A stretch of 58,120 nt of DNA from an uncultured Clostridia bacterium (GTDB lineage: Bacteria > Bacillota > Clostridia > Christensenellales > CAG-917). The notes under the pieces are model-generated. The model did not search any database, was not told the DNA's origin, and saw nothing but the letters and a program-made list of their open reading frames with translations. The stretch lies in the NCBI GenBank assembly GCA_944372795.1, contig CALWAF010000008.1, positions 1 through 58,120 on the forward strand, in the 5' to 3' direction. A program made the position numbers and the translations under genes. Below, piece after piece: positions 1 through 9,240 of this stretch (position 1 is its first letter; each line of letters opens with the position of its first letter).

Positions 1-206
1 CGAAGTTTACGCCGCCGCGAAGGCGAGCACGTGCTGTGACGCAGCGGGGGAGGAAAGCCCGAAGGGAAGGAGGGGGAACAACACTCCCCGCGAGACGTGC
101 ACTCTATTTCGCTTTCGAGCACGATGAAACCTGCAGGAAGGGGGAACAATACTCCCATGTCAAGGGACGCACACTCGATTCAACGCTTGAGTGCGCACTA
201 TCTATG
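1..206. repeat. partial copy of interspersed mosaic repeat, cut by window edge
   Basis: No gene is supported here. The stretch carries modules that recur near 34.0, 44.3 and 47.4-47.7 kb: a purine-rich segment (GGGGGAGGAAAGCCCGAAGG), then GAGCACGATGAAACCT, then GGGGGAACAATACTCCCATG. The order matches the end of the block near 47.45 kb best. The left end of the element lies outside the window. Open frames across it are not conserved between copies, so I treat it as non-coding. Confidence 0.7.
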
Positions 207-240
207 CACAAAAACCGCACGATTATCGTGCGGTTTTGTG
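207..240 (-). terminator. intrinsic terminator of the reverse-strand symporter gene
   Basis: A near-perfect inverted repeat (arms about CAAAACCGCACG / CGTGCGGTTTTG, loop ATTAT) lies about 50 nt past the stop codon of the reverse-strand transporter. It is A-rich on one side and T-rich on the other, so it could stop transcription in both directions. Confidence 0.75.
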
Positions 241-289
241 TGCTGAAGTCTTTGTTGTGAGATCTGTGAGAGTTTTCCTTCGGGTTTCG

Positions 290-1960
290 TCACAGGCGGC
301 ATTTGATGCCGGCGATGGCTTCTTCGCGGGAGATCTCGCCCGCGTTTGCGCGCATCATGAGTTTGACGTCGGAATCTTTCAGACGGTAGAGCTGCAAGAT
401 CATGACGGCGATGAAGTTGCCTATGGCGGGGACGAGGATGCAGGCTATCCACAGTCCGTTGACGGCGGAGTCGGGCTGGGTGACGCCCTGCGCCGCGAGG
501 TCTGCGAAGCTGCTGGCTTGGATGGTCTGCCAGCCGAAGAGCCCGATGATGGCAAGGCCGAGGGAACCTGCGATGGCGCTTGTCGCCTTGGCCATCAGGG
601 TCTGCAGCGAGAAGGTGATGCCTTTTGCGTCTATGCCCGTCTTGAATCTGCCGTACTCGGCGCAGTCGGGCGTGAACATGAAGAGCAGGACGCTGGTGAC
701 GCCGCCCGAGACGGAGGTGAGGACGGAGAGCCCCATGTATGCTCCTGCGTTGCCTCTTGCGAAGAAGAAGATGAGCAGGTTGAAGACGACGTTGCACAGC
801 ATGCAGATCTTGTAGAGGGTGATCTTGTTTATCTTTTTCAGAAGATAGGGCACACCGAATGAGGCGACGGCGAAGGGGACGGTGGTGATGAAGCCCGTGT
901 AGAGCACAACCAGCTCGTCGTTGAAGATGTAGTAGGACATGAACAGCTGCAAGGAGCCGAGCACGCTGCACCCCGATGAGAAGAGGAAGGCGAAGTAATA
1001 GATGAGCAGATATTTGTTGGAGAACAGATATTTGAACATCCTGCGTATCGTGAAGTTTTCCTCGGGAGGGGGGATCGTGGAGCGCTCCTTGCCCTTGAAG
1101 CAGAAGGGGAGCATGATCACGAGCGCTATCACGGAGCCGATGATGGCGACGTAGAAGTAGGAGATGCCCACCGCTTGGCTTACGAGAAGCATGGCAAGCA
1201 GGCTCGCGATGCCGCTGCCCGCCGTGCCGCAGATGCTCTTGACCGAGAGCATCTTTTCGCGCTCGCCGAAGTTGTCGGTGAGCACGGTGACGCAGCCGTG
1301 GATGGGCGCGTCGCAGAGGGTGTAGACGCAGTCGTGGATGAGATAGGCGACGGCGAGCCATGCGAGTTTGCCCGCCTCCGAGATGCCTGCGGGGATGGCG
1401 AAGAGCAGTATGACGGAGAGGGGTATCGCCACCACGGACATACGCAGCCACGGCATGAACTTGTTGCCGCTCTTGAACTTGATCTTGTCGAAGAGAGCGC
1501 CGAAGATGGCGTCGTTGAAGGCGTCCCAGATCTTCACCGCAAGCATGACGAGGGCGACCTTTCCGGGGTCCATACCCTGCATGACGGCGAAGGTGGTGAG
1601 GAAGGACGCAACGAGGGTGTAGATGAGGTTCTGACCCGCGAAGTAGGTGTAGTAGCTGATCTTTTCCCCGCCGGGGACCATGTCGCCCTTCTGCCCAAGT
1701 CCCAGCACGGACTTGACAAAGTGCAGGATGGGGTTCTCTCCCTTGGAGCGCGGCGCGGACGCCGTGAGGGCTATGCCGTCGGGGGAGACGATGTAGCTTT
1801 CGGGTCCGGAGGGCTCTTCCTCCGTTTCCGCGTCGGTCACGGCGATGGACGCAGTGTCCTCCGCCGCTTCGGAGACGTCTGCCGCAGGGGACTGCACCGC
1901 GGACACCTCTTCCGCGGAGCTTTCCGTGACGTCGCTTACGATGTTTTCTTTATCGCTCAT
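290..1960 (-). CDS. GPH-family (MFS_2) sugar:cation symporter
   Basis: A 556-residue membrane protein with about 12 hydrophobic segments, starting near residue 100. The segment beginning KISYYTYFAGQN and the later WDAFNDAIFGALFDK correspond to the conserved cytoplasmic loop of glycoside-pentoside-hexuronide symporters, which carry sugars or sugar acids with Na+ or H+. The first ~85 residues are acidic, Ser/Glu-rich and probably disordered, which is unusual for the family. The start is chosen because GGGAGGAA sits just upstream on the reverse strand. It stands alone on this strand and points away from the arg cluster. The substrate cannot be read from sequence. It is a distant paralogue of the symporter at 12959-14725. 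Confidence 0.85.
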   Translation of the reverse strand: MSDKENIVSDVTESSAEEVSAVQSPAADVSEAAEDTASIAVTDAETEEEPSGPESYIVSPDGIALTASAPRSKGENPILHFVKSVLGLGQKGDMVPGGEKISYYTYFAGQNLIYTLVASFLTTFAVMQGMDPGKVALVMLAVKIWDAFNDAIFGALFDKIKFKSGNKFMPWLRMSVVAIPLSVILLFAIPAGISEAGKLAWLAVAYLIHDCVYTLCDAPIHGCVTVLTDNFGEREKMLSVKSICGTAGSGIASLLAMLLVSQAVGISYFYVAIIGSVIALVIMLPFCFKGKERSTIPPPEENFTIRRMFKYLFSNKYLLIYYFAFLFSSGCSVLGSLQLFMSYYIFNDELVVLYTGFITTVPFAVASFGVPYLLKKINKITLYKICMLCNVVFNLLIFFFARGNAGAYMGLSVLTSVSGGVTSVLLFMFTPDCAEYGRFKTGIDAKGITFSLQTLMAKATSAIAGSLGLAIIGLFGWQTIQASSFADLAAQGVTQPDSAVNGLWIACILVPAIGNFIAVMILQLYRLKDSDVKLMMRANAGEISREEAIAGIKCRL

Positions 1961-2304
1961 GGCATTTCCTCCCTTACGGGTCGATTATAATACATCGCGC
2001 GCCGCTTCACAAGGATTATTGCGAAAACCGTCCATAATGAACGGATAAAGTCACACGGAAGAGGAGCGCGGATACTATTGTAGGCGCCCGCGACGTGCTC
2101 GCGAAACGCGCGCGACGGAGCGCGTGCGCGTGCATAAAAGCGCGGCAATTGCATAAAATTGTGCATAAAACAGGTGTAAATCGGTATAATTTTGCAATTA
2201 CCGCAAATTATATGCAAAAACCGCGAAATAATATGCAAAAATGTTTGACTTTTATTCGGCGCGGCAATATAATCGTGTCAAATACGCAAAACGGCAGGTA
2301 ATTT
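1961..2304. promoter_or_regulatory. intergenic control region of the arg cluster with ArgR-like half sites
   Basis: This 344-nt divergent gap is much more AT-rich than its surroundings. It holds TGCATAAAA at 2131, 2150 and 2162, the related ATGCAAAAA at 2212 and 2233, and an imperfect palindrome at 2186-2211 (ATAATTT...AATTAT). ArgR/AhrC operators are AT-rich palindromes built on TGNATAAA-like halves, so these are candidate arginine-repressor sites in front of argG. The assignment to ArgR is inference; no argR gene lies in the window. Confidence 0.5.
2245..2273 (+). promoter_or_regulatory. sigma-A promoter of argG
   Basis: TTGACT at 2245-2250 and a perfect TATAAT at 2268-2273 are separated by 17 nt, about 30 nt before the argG start. 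The upstream ATGCA-rich sites overlap or abut the -35 region, which would allow repression. Confidence 0.85.
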
Positions 2305-3543
2305 ATGGACAAGAGCAAGATAAAGAAAGTCGTGTTGGCATACTCGGGCGGTCTGGACACTTCCATCATCATCCCGTGGCTTAAAGAGAACTACAACAAC
2401 TGCGAAGTCATCGCGGTCTCCGGCAACGTGGGGCAGGCGGACGAGCTGGAAGGGCTCGAGGAAAAGGCTCTGAAAACGGGCGCGTCCAAGCTGTACATCG
2501 AGGATCTCACCGACGAATTCGTGGACGAGTACATCATCCCCACCGTCAAGGCGGGCGCGAAGTACGAAGAATATATGCTGGGCACCTCCTTTGCGCGTCC
2601 CATCATCGCCAAGCGCATCGTGGAGATAGCAAAGGCGGAGCACGCCGACGCCATCTGCCACGGCTGCACGGGCAAGGGCAACGATCAGGTGCGTTTCGAG
2701 CTCGCCATCAAGGCGTTCGCGCCCGATATGCCCGTCATCGCCCCGTGGAGGGAGTGGAGCATCAAGTCCCGCGAGGAGGAGATAGACTACGCCGAGGCGC
2801 ACGACGTCCCCCTCAAGATCAACCGCGAGACCAACTATTCCAAGGATAAGAACCTCTGGCACCTCTCCCACGAAGGGTTGGACCTCGAGGACGCGGGAAA
2901 CGAGCCGCTTTACGACAAGGAGGGTTTCCTCGAGATGGGCGTGTCGCCCATGAAGGCTCCCGATAAACCCACCTACATCACCCTCGAGTTCGACAAGGGC
3001 GTCCCCGTGGCGCTCGACGGCAAGAAGATGAGCGCGAAGGACATCATCCTCGCCCTCAACAAAGTGGGCGGCGAGAACGGCATCGGGCTGCTCGACATCG
3101 TGGAGAACAGGCTGGTGGGCATCAAGTGCCGCGGTGTCTACGAGACCCCGGGCGGCGCCATACTGTACTTTGCGCACGAGTATCTCGAAACGCTGTGCCT
3201 CGACAAATATACCGCGCACAAGAAGCAGGAGCTCGCCATCACGTTTGCGGAGCTGGTGTACAACGGTCAGTGGTACACCCCGCTGCGCGAGGCTCTCTCC
3301 GCCTTCGTCGACAAGACGCAGGAGAGGGTGACGGGCAAAGTGAAGATCAAGCTGTACAAAGGCAACATGATCAAGGCGGGAGCTTGGAGCGACTACTCCC
3401 TTTACAGCGAAGAGATCGCCACTTTCGGCGAGGATCACGTCTACGATCAGGCGGACGCCACGGGCTTCATCAACCTCTTCGGGCTGCCCATCAAGGTGCA
3501 GGCGCAGGTGGACGCAGCCGTCAAGGCAAAGAAGAACAAATGA
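2305..3543 (+). CDS. argG: argininosuccinate synthase
   Basis: ArgG joins citrulline and aspartate with ATP to give argininosuccinate, the seventh step of arginine synthesis. The 412-residue length is typical. The PP-loop ATP site SGGLDTS is at residues 14-20, and the family segments [15 protein letters not shown] and APWREW follow. It is the first gene of the arg run and the only one with a clear promoter directly ahead. About 100 nt with two small hairpins separate it from argH, so it may also be expressed partly on its own. Confidence 0.98.
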   Translation: MDKSKIKKVVLAYSGGLDTSIIIPWLKENYNNCEVIAVSGNVGQADELEGLEEKALKTGASKLYIEDLTDEFVDEYIIPTVKAGAKYEEYMLGTSFARPIIAKRIVEIAKAEHADAICHGCTGKGNDQVRFELAIKAFAPDMPVIAPWREWSIKSREEEIDYAEAHDVPLKINRETNYSKDKNLWHLSHEGLDLEDAGNEPLYDKEGFLEMGVSPMKAPDKPTYITLEFDKGVPVALDGKKMSAKDIILALNKVGGENGIGLLDIVENRLVGIKCRGVYETPGGAILYFAHEYLETLCLDKYTAHKKQELAITFAELVYNGQWYTPLREALSAFVDKTQERVTGKVKIKLYKGNMIKAGAWSDYSLYSEEIATFGEDHVYDQADATGFINLFGLPIKVQAQVDAAVKAKKNK

Positions 3544-3549
3544 CCCTTT

Positions 3550-3623
3550 TCCGCCTCCCCTTGCGGGAGGCGCGATGACATAAAAGAAAGTTTATCGTTC
3601 CGAAAGCCGGCGTAAACGCCGGT
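3550..3623 (+). other. two small hairpins between argG and argH
   Basis: The gap holds CGCCTCCC-TTGC-GGGAGGCG (about 3553-3573) and CCGGCGTAAACGCCGG (about 3608-3623). Neither is followed by a long T run, so they look more like mRNA-stabilising or attenuating hairpins than full terminators. Confidence 0.5.
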
Positions 3624-3646
3624 TTTGGAATTAAACGGAGGATATT

Positions 3647-5020
3647 ATGGCAAAGATGTGGGCGGGTCGCGCAGAGGGCGCAACGGCGAAAGCAGCCGAC
3701 GATTTCAATTCCTCGATCGCCGTCGACGGCAGGATGTTCGCAGAAGACATTGCGGGGTCTATCGCGCATGCGGAGATGCTCGCGGGCTGCGGCATCATAT
3801 CCTATGACGACCTCGGCGCCATCACGGAAGGGCTCAACGGCATCCTCGCCGACATCGGGTCGGGCGCGCTCGCCATAGATCCCGAAGCCGAGGACATCCA
3901 TATGTTCGTGGAAGAGGAGCTCACCCGCAGGATAGGCGACGCGGGCAAACGGCTGCACACCGCAAGGAGCCGCAACGATCAGGTGGCGGTGGATATGCGT
4001 ATGTACCTGCGCCGCGAGAGCGGGGAAGTGGTCGCCCTCATCAAGCAGCTCATCGCCGCCATCGCGGGACAGGCGAAGGCGACCAAGGACTTCATCGTGC
4101 CGGGTTACACCCATCTTCAAAGGGCGCAACCCATCGTGTTCGCGCATCATCTGCTCGCCTACGCGATGATGTTCGTGCGGGACGCGGGCAGGATAGGCGA
4201 CGCGGTGCGCAGGATGAACGTCAGCCCGCTGGGGAGCTGTGCGCTCGCGGGCACGACCTACGCCACGGACAGGACCTTCACCGCAAAAAAGCTCGGCTTC
4301 GACGGCATCTCGATGAACAGCATCGACGGAGTGTCCGACCGCGATTTCTGCGTGGAGCTCATCGGCGCGTTCTCCCTTGTGATGACGCATCTTTCCCGCT
4401 TTGCGGAAGAGGTGGTGCTGTGGACGTCTTCGGAGTTCGGGTTCGTGGAGCTGGACGACGCTTACACCACGGGTTCCAGCATCATGCCGCAGAAGAAGAA
4501 CTCCGACATGGCGGAGCTGGTGCGCGGCAAGACGGGCAGGGTGTACGGCGATCTTATGGCGATGCTCACGGTACTTAAAGGGCTGCCTCTCGCCTACAAC
4601 AAGGATATGCAGGAGGACAAGGAGCTCACCTTTGACGCCCTCGATACGGTGAAGGCGTGCCTCGGCATATTCGCCCCCATGATCGCGACCATGAAGCCCA
4701 ACAAGGCGAATATGTACCGCGCGGCGGGCAAGGGCTACATCAACGCCACCGACCTTGCCGACTATCTCGTGGGGAAGGGTATGCCCTTCCGCACGGCGTA
4801 CAAGACTGTGGGAGAGCTGGTCGCGCTCGCCATCAAAGAAGACAAGACCCTCGAGGAGCTTCCCCTCGAGAGCTATAAGCAGCGTTCAGAGCTCTTCGGC
4901 GAGGATCTTTACGACGCCATCTCCCTCTCCGCCTGTGTGCGCAGGAGGGTGTCCGAGGGGGGTACGGGCGCCGCATCCCTCGAAAAACAGCTGCGTTTCG
5001 TGGAGGAATTTCTGAAATGA
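3647..5020 (+). CDS. argH: argininosuccinate lyase
   Basis: ArgH splits argininosuccinate into arginine and fumarate. The 457-residue protein starts MAKMWAGR as the family does. It has the fumarase/lyase signature GSSIMPQKKNSD near residue 280, the ARSRNDQV segment near 105 and the HLQRAQP segment near 160. GGAGGATATT precedes the ATG. Its stop overlaps the argC start (ATGA), so the two are translationally coupled. Confidence 0.98.
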   Translation: MAKMWAGRAEGATAKAADDFNSSIAVDGRMFAEDIAGSIAHAEMLAGCGIISYDDLGAITEGLNGILADIGSGALAIDPEAEDIHMFVEEELTRRIGDAGKRLHTARSRNDQVAVDMRMYLRRESGEVVALIKQLIAAIAGQAKATKDFIVPGYTHLQRAQPIVFAHHLLAYAMMFVRDAGRIGDAVRRMNVSPLGSCALAGTTYATDRTFTAKKLGFDGISMNSIDGVSDRDFCVELIGAFSLVMTHLSRFAEEVVLWTSSEFGFVELDDAYTTGSSIMPQKKNSDMAELVRGKTGRVYGDLMAMLTVLKGLPLAYNKDMQEDKELTFDALDTVKACLGIFAPMIATMKPNKANMYRAAGKGYINATDLADYLVGKGMPFRTAYKTVGELVALAIKEDKTLEELPLESYKQRSELFGEDLYDAISLSACVRRRVSEGGTGAASLEKQLRFVEEFLK

Positions 5021-5943
5021 CGCGCGTGTTCGTGGACGGAAGAGAGGGGACGACGGGCCTGCGCATCTGCGAGAGGCTCGCGGGGCGCGGCGATGTCGAG
5101 CTCATCGTCCTGCCCGACGCGTCAAGGAAGGACCCCGCAGCAAGGCGGGAGGCGATCTGTGCCTCGGATGTGACATTCCTTTGCCTCCCCGACGACGCCG
5201 CGCGGGAATCCGCCTCGCTTGCCGAGGGTTCGCACGCGGTTGTGATAGACGCTTCCACGGCGCACCGCACCGAAGCGGGCTGGGAGTACGGCTTTCCGGA
5301 GCTCGGCGCGGGAAGGGCGGAGCGCATCGCAGCCTCACGGCGCATCGCGGTGCCGGGGTGTCACGCCTCCGGGTTCATCGCGCTGGTGCAGCCTCTCATC
5401 GCGCGCGGTCTGCTCCGCAGGGACGCGAAGCTCTCCTGCTTCTCCCTCACCGGTTACAGCGGCGGCGGGAAGAGGATGATCGCGGACTATGAGGCGAGGG
5501 GAGAGGCGCTCGCCGCGCCCAGACAGTACGCGCTGTCCCAGCGGCACAAGCACCTGAAAGAGATGGTCGCGCAGACGGGCATCTTGACGCCTCCCGTGTT
5601 CTGTCCCGTCGTGGGCGCATTCTACGCGGGCATGGAAGTGACGGTGCCCCTCTTTCGCTCCGACCTCGAAGGCGGCGCGGGCGAGGACGAGGTGAAGGAG
5701 GTCTACCGCTCGCTGTACGACGGGAAGATCGTGTTCTTTGCGGAGAAGTGCGACGAGGACGGGTTCCTCTCGTCATCCGCGTACGCGGGCAAGGACGTCA
5801 TGGAGATCTCGGTGCACGGCGACGGCGAGAGGATGCTGCTCGTCGCGCGCTACGACAACCTCGGCAAGGGCGCCTCGGGCGCCGCAGTGGAATGTATGAA
5901 TCTTGCCCTCGGGCTCCCGCCCGAGACGGGACTTGCGATCTGA
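5017..5943 (+). CDS. argC: N-acetyl-gamma-glutamyl-phosphate reductase (short type)
   Basis: ArgC reduces N-acetylglutamyl phosphate to the semialdehyde with NADPH. At 308 residues it belongs to the shorter ArgC class rather than the ~345-residue one. The N-terminal VFVDGREGTTGLRI is the nucleotide-binding start, and the catalytic Cys115 lies in VPGCHASGF. It overlaps argH by 4 nt and is followed after a short gap by argJ. Confidence 0.93.
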   Translation: MTRVFVDGREGTTGLRICERLAGRGDVELIVLPDASRKDPAARREAICASDVTFLCLPDDAARESASLAEGSHAVVIDASTAHRTEAGWEYGFPELGAGRAERIAASRRIAVPGCHASGFIALVQPLIARGLLRRDAKLSCFSLTGYSGGGKRMIADYEARGEALAAPRQYALSQRHKHLKEMVAQTGILTPPVFCPVVGAFYAGMEVTVPLFRSDLEGGAGEDEVKEVYRSLYDGKIVFFAEKCDEDGFLSSSAYAGKDVMEISVHGDGERMLLVARYDNLGKGASGAAVECMNLALGLPPETGLAI

Positions 5944-5976
5944 AAATGACGGGCGCACGGCGTCCGTACGGAGAAT

Positions 5977-7203
5977 ATGAAAGAAGAAAAGATAAAGAAG
6001 ATCAACGGCGGCGTATGTGCCGCGCAAGGGTTCCTCGCTGCGGGGGTCTACTGCGGCATCCGCCGCAACCGCACCAAGAAGGACCTCGCCCTCGTCTATA
6101 CGCCTGCTCCCGCGAACGCGGCGGCGGTGTACACCCGCAACCTCGTCAAGGGCGCGCCCCTCGCCGTGACAAAGGCGCACGTCGATGCGGGGAAGATAAG
6201 CGCGGTCATCTGCAACAGCGGCATAGCCAACACCTGCTGCGCGGGAGGGAAGGAGCTTGCGGAGGCGACCTGCGCCTTGGTCGGCGAAGCCCTCGGCATC
6301 CCCGCGAGCAGTGTCGCGGTGGCGTCAACGGGCGTCATCGGACAGCCCCTCGACCTTGCGCCTTTCAGGCGCGGCATCCCGGAGCTGGTGGCGGCGCTCT
6401 CCAAAGACGGCACCCCTGCGGCGCAGGCGATCATGACCACGGACACCATCAACAAGCAGGCGGCGGTGGAGTTCGAGCTCGGCGGCAAAGTGTGCAGGCT
6501 GGGCGGTATGGCGAAGGGGTCGGGGATGATCCACCCGAATATGGCGACCATGCTCGTCTATCTCACCACCGACGCCGCGATCTCGAAAGAGATGTTGCAG
6601 CGTGCGCTCTCCTCCGACATCGAGAGCACCTTCAACATGATGAGCGTGGACGGCGACACCTCCACCAACGACATGGTGTTGCTGCTTGCCAACGGCATGG
6701 CGGGCAACGAGGAGATAACCTGCGAAAATGACGATTTCCGCACTTTCATGTGCGCTTTGAATACGGTAAACATCGCTTTGTGCAGAATGCTGGCGGGTGA
6801 CGGAGAGGGCGCGACCAAACTTCTCGATTGCGTGGTGACGGGAGCGGACACCCTCGCCGATGCGAGAAAGGCGGCGAAGTCGGTCATATGCTCCTCCCTC
6901 GTCAAGGCCGCGATGTTCGGCGCCGACGCCAACTGGGGCAGGGTGCTTTGCGCCATGGGCTACGGCGGGGCGTCCTTCGACCCGGAGAAGGTGAGCGTCG
7001 TCTTCCGTTCGGCGGCGGGCGAGGTGGAAGTGTGCAGGGGAGGCTCCGGCACCGACTTCTCGGAGGAAAAGGCGAAAGAGGTGCTTTCCGCAAACGAGAT
7101 AATCATCGAAGTCTCGCTGGGCGGCGGCAGCTTTTCTGCCGAAGCGTGGGGGTGCGACCTCACCTACGATTACGTCCGCATCAACGGAGATTACAGGACT
7201 TAA
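5977..7203 (+). CDS. argJ: bifunctional ornithine acetyltransferase / N-acetylglutamate synthase
   Basis: ArgJ moves the acetyl group from N-acetylornithine to glutamate, making the pathway cyclic. The 408-residue precursor has the self-cleavage site KGSGMIHPNMATML, where Thr191 becomes the nucleophile at the start of the beta chain. This fits the absence of argA and argE here. ACGGAGAAT precedes the chosen ATG. Whether it also makes acetylglutamate from acetyl-CoA cannot be told from sequence alone. Confidence 0.96.
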   Translation: MKEEKIKKINGGVCAAQGFLAAGVYCGIRRNRTKKDLALVYTPAPANAAAVYTRNLVKGAPLAVTKAHVDAGKISAVICNSGIANTCCAGGKELAEATCALVGEALGIPASSVAVASTGVIGQPLDLAPFRRGIPELVAALSKDGTPAAQAIMTTDTINKQAAVEFELGGKVCRLGGMAKGSGMIHPNMATMLVYLTTDAAISKEMLQRALSSDIESTFNMMSVDGDTSTNDMVLLLANGMAGNEEITCENDDFRTFMCALNTVNIALCRMLAGDGEGATKLLDCVVTGADTLADARKAAKSVICSSLVKAAMFGADANWGRVLCAMGYGGASFDPEKVSVVFRSAAGEVEVCRGGSGTDFSEEKAKEVLSANEIIIEVSLGGGSFSAEAWGCDLTYDYVRINGDYRT

Positions 7204-7213
7204 AGGAGGAATT

Positions 7214-8080
7214 ATGCGCATAGACAACAAACAGAGGGCGGAGGTGCTCATCGAGGCTCTCCCGCACATACGCAAATACAGCGGCAAGATACTCCTTGTC
7301 AAATACGGCGGCTCCGCCATGACGGACGAGGGACTGAAACGCGCCGTGATGGGGGATCTGGTGCTCCTTTCCCTCATCGGGGTCAAGGTCGTCCTCGTGC
7401 ACGGCGGCGGGCCCGAGATCACCGAGATGCTCGGCAAGCTCGGCAAGAAGACGGAGTTCGTGGACGGACTTCGCGTTACCGATGCCGAGACCGCCGACGT
7501 CGTGCAGATGGTGCTGGCGGGCAAGGTGAACAAGGGGCTGGTCAACCTCATCCAATCCCTCGGCGGCAGGGCTATCGGGCTCAGCGGAGCGGACGGCGGG
7601 CTCATCCGCGCGAAACAGATGGACGCGCGCCTCGGCTTCGTGGGAGAGATAGAGTCCCTCAACGTCAAGCCCGTCACGGATATGCTGGAAATGGGCTATA
7701 TCCCCGTCATCTCTTCCGTGGGCTGCGACGCGGAGGGCAATGTCTACAACATCAACGCGGACACCGCCGCAGCGAAGATAGCGGGTATGCTCAAGGCGGA
7801 GAGTTTCATCAATCTCACAGACACCCCGGGGCTGCTCGAGGACGAGAACGACGAGAGCACCCTCATCGGCAAGATCTTCGTCAGCGAGGCGCAGAGGATG
7901 ATCAATCAGGGTCAGCTCTCGGGCGGGATGATCCCCAAGGTGAGCTGTTGCGTGGAAGCCATCCGCCGCGGGGTGAAGAAAGTGTTCATCATCGACGGCA
8001 GGGTGCCGCACTCCATCCTAATCGAGACTCTCACCGACGAAGGTATGGGCACGATGTTCGTGTCGGGTGAAGAGATATGA
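7214..8080 (+). CDS. argB: acetylglutamate kinase
   Basis: ArgB phosphorylates N-acetylglutamate, the usual point of arginine feedback. The 288-residue amino acid kinase has LVKYGGSAM near residue 30, the VLVHGGGPEI loop near 62 and NINADTAAAKIA near 180. An AGGAGGAATT site lies just upstream, and the stop overlaps argD by 4 nt. The protein starts about 20 residues before the kinase fold, as in the arginine-sensitive forms, so feedback inhibition is likely but inferred. Confidence 0.96.
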   Translation: MRIDNKQRAEVLIEALPHIRKYSGKILLVKYGGSAMTDEGLKRAVMGDLVLLSLIGVKVVLVHGGGPEITEMLGKLGKKTEFVDGLRVTDAETADVVQMVLAGKVNKGLVNLIQSLGGRAIGLSGADGGLIRAKQMDARLGFVGEIESLNVKPVTDMLEMGYIPVISSVGCDAEGNVYNINADTAAAKIAGMLKAESFINLTDTPGLLEDENDESTLIGKIFVSEAQRMINQGQLSGGMIPKVSCCVEAIRRGVKKVFIIDGRVPHSILIETLTDEGMGTMFVSGEEI

Positions 8081-9240
8081 CGACGGAAGAAAGGGACAAA
8101 CTTTACCTCGCGCCCACCTACGCGCGCTTTCCCGTGCACATCGTGCGCGGCGAGGGCAGACGCCTCTTCGACGCGGACGGCAAGGAATATCTGGACCTTG
8201 CAAGCGGCATAGGTGTCAACATCTTCGGCTGCCGCGACGCGGAGTGGACTGCTGCGGTGGAAGCGCAGCTGGGCAGGCTCGCGCACGCGTCCAACCTCTT
8301 CTACACCGATCCGTGTGTAGAACTCGCGGAGGCGCTCGTCCTGCGTACGGGGCTGAAAAAGGTGTTTTTCTGCAACTCGGGCGCGGAGGCGAACGAATGC
8401 GCGATAAAAGCCGCGCGCAAGTGGGGAGAGGAACATAAAGGCGCGGGATACTACAACATCGTCACGATGAAGGGCGGGTTCCACGGCAGGACGCTCGCCA
8501 CCGTCGCCGCCACCGGGCAGGAGGAATTCCACCGCGACTTTCTCCCCGTCACCGAAGGGTTCGCGTACTGCGAGCCCGAGGACGCGGACGGGCTGGAGCG
8601 CGCCGTCACGGAGCATAAGTGCGCGGCGATCATGCTCGAGACCGTGCAGGGCGAAGGGGGAGTGGTGCCTCTCTCCGAGGGCTTTCTCCGTGCGGCGGCG
8701 GACATCGCAAAGCGGCACGACATCCTTCTCATAGTCGATGAGGTGCAGACGGGCATGGGCAGGACGGGAGCGTTCTATTCCTATATGTCCTTCGGCATAG
8801 CGCCCGACATCGTCACCTCCGCAAAGGGGCTCGGCGGCGGGCTGCCCATAGGCGCGGCGCTCTTCGGCGAGAGGACGGCGGACGTTCTGACCTCGGGCAC
8901 GCACGGCTCCACGTTCGGCGGCAACCCCGTCGTGTGCGCGGGGGCGTGCAACATCGTCGGCAGGCTCACCCCCGAGTTTCTTTCGGAAGTCGCCCGCAAA
9001 GGGGAAAAGATAAAAACCGCGCTCGCGGGCGCGGACGGGATAGAATGCGTGACGGGCAGGGGACTCATGCTGGGCGTGAAGACCGTCCGTCCCGCCGCGG
9101 ACGTCCTCGCGGCGCTGCGCGACGAGGGCGTCATCGCCATCAAAGCCAAGGATAAAGTGCGGCTGCTCCCGCCGCTCAACATCACGGACGACGAGATAGA
9201 CACCGCCGTCCGCGCGATAAGGAAGGTGTGCGCAAAATGA
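8077..9240 (+). CDS. argD: acetylornithine aminotransferase
   Basis: ArgD converts N-acetylglutamate semialdehyde to N-acetylornithine using glutamate and PLP. The 387-residue class III aminotransferase has NSGAEANE near residue 100, DEVQTGMGRTG at 221-231 and the PLP-binding Lys250 in SAKGLGGGLPIGA. Its start overlaps argB (ATGA) and its stop overlaps the chosen argF start. Position in the cluster makes acetylornithine the likely substrate rather than another omega-amine. Confidence 0.95.
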   Translation: MTTEERDKLYLAPTYARFPVHIVRGEGRRLFDADGKEYLDLASGIGVNIFGCRDAEWTAAVEAQLGRLAHASNLFYTDPCVELAEALVLRTGLKKVFFCNSGAEANECAIKAARKWGEEHKGAGYYNIVTMKGGFHGRTLATVAATGQEEFHRDFLPVTEGFAYCEPEDADGLERAVTEHKCAAIMLETVQGEGGVVPLSEGFLRAAADIAKRHDILLIVDEVQTGMGRTGAFYSYMSFGIAPDIVTSAKGLGGGLPIGAALFGERTADVLTSGTHGSTFGGNPVVCAGACNIVGRLTPEFLSEVARKGEKIKTALAGADGIECVTGRGLMLGVKTVRPAADVLAALRDEGVIAIKAKDKVRLLPPLNITDDEIDTAVRAIRKVCAK

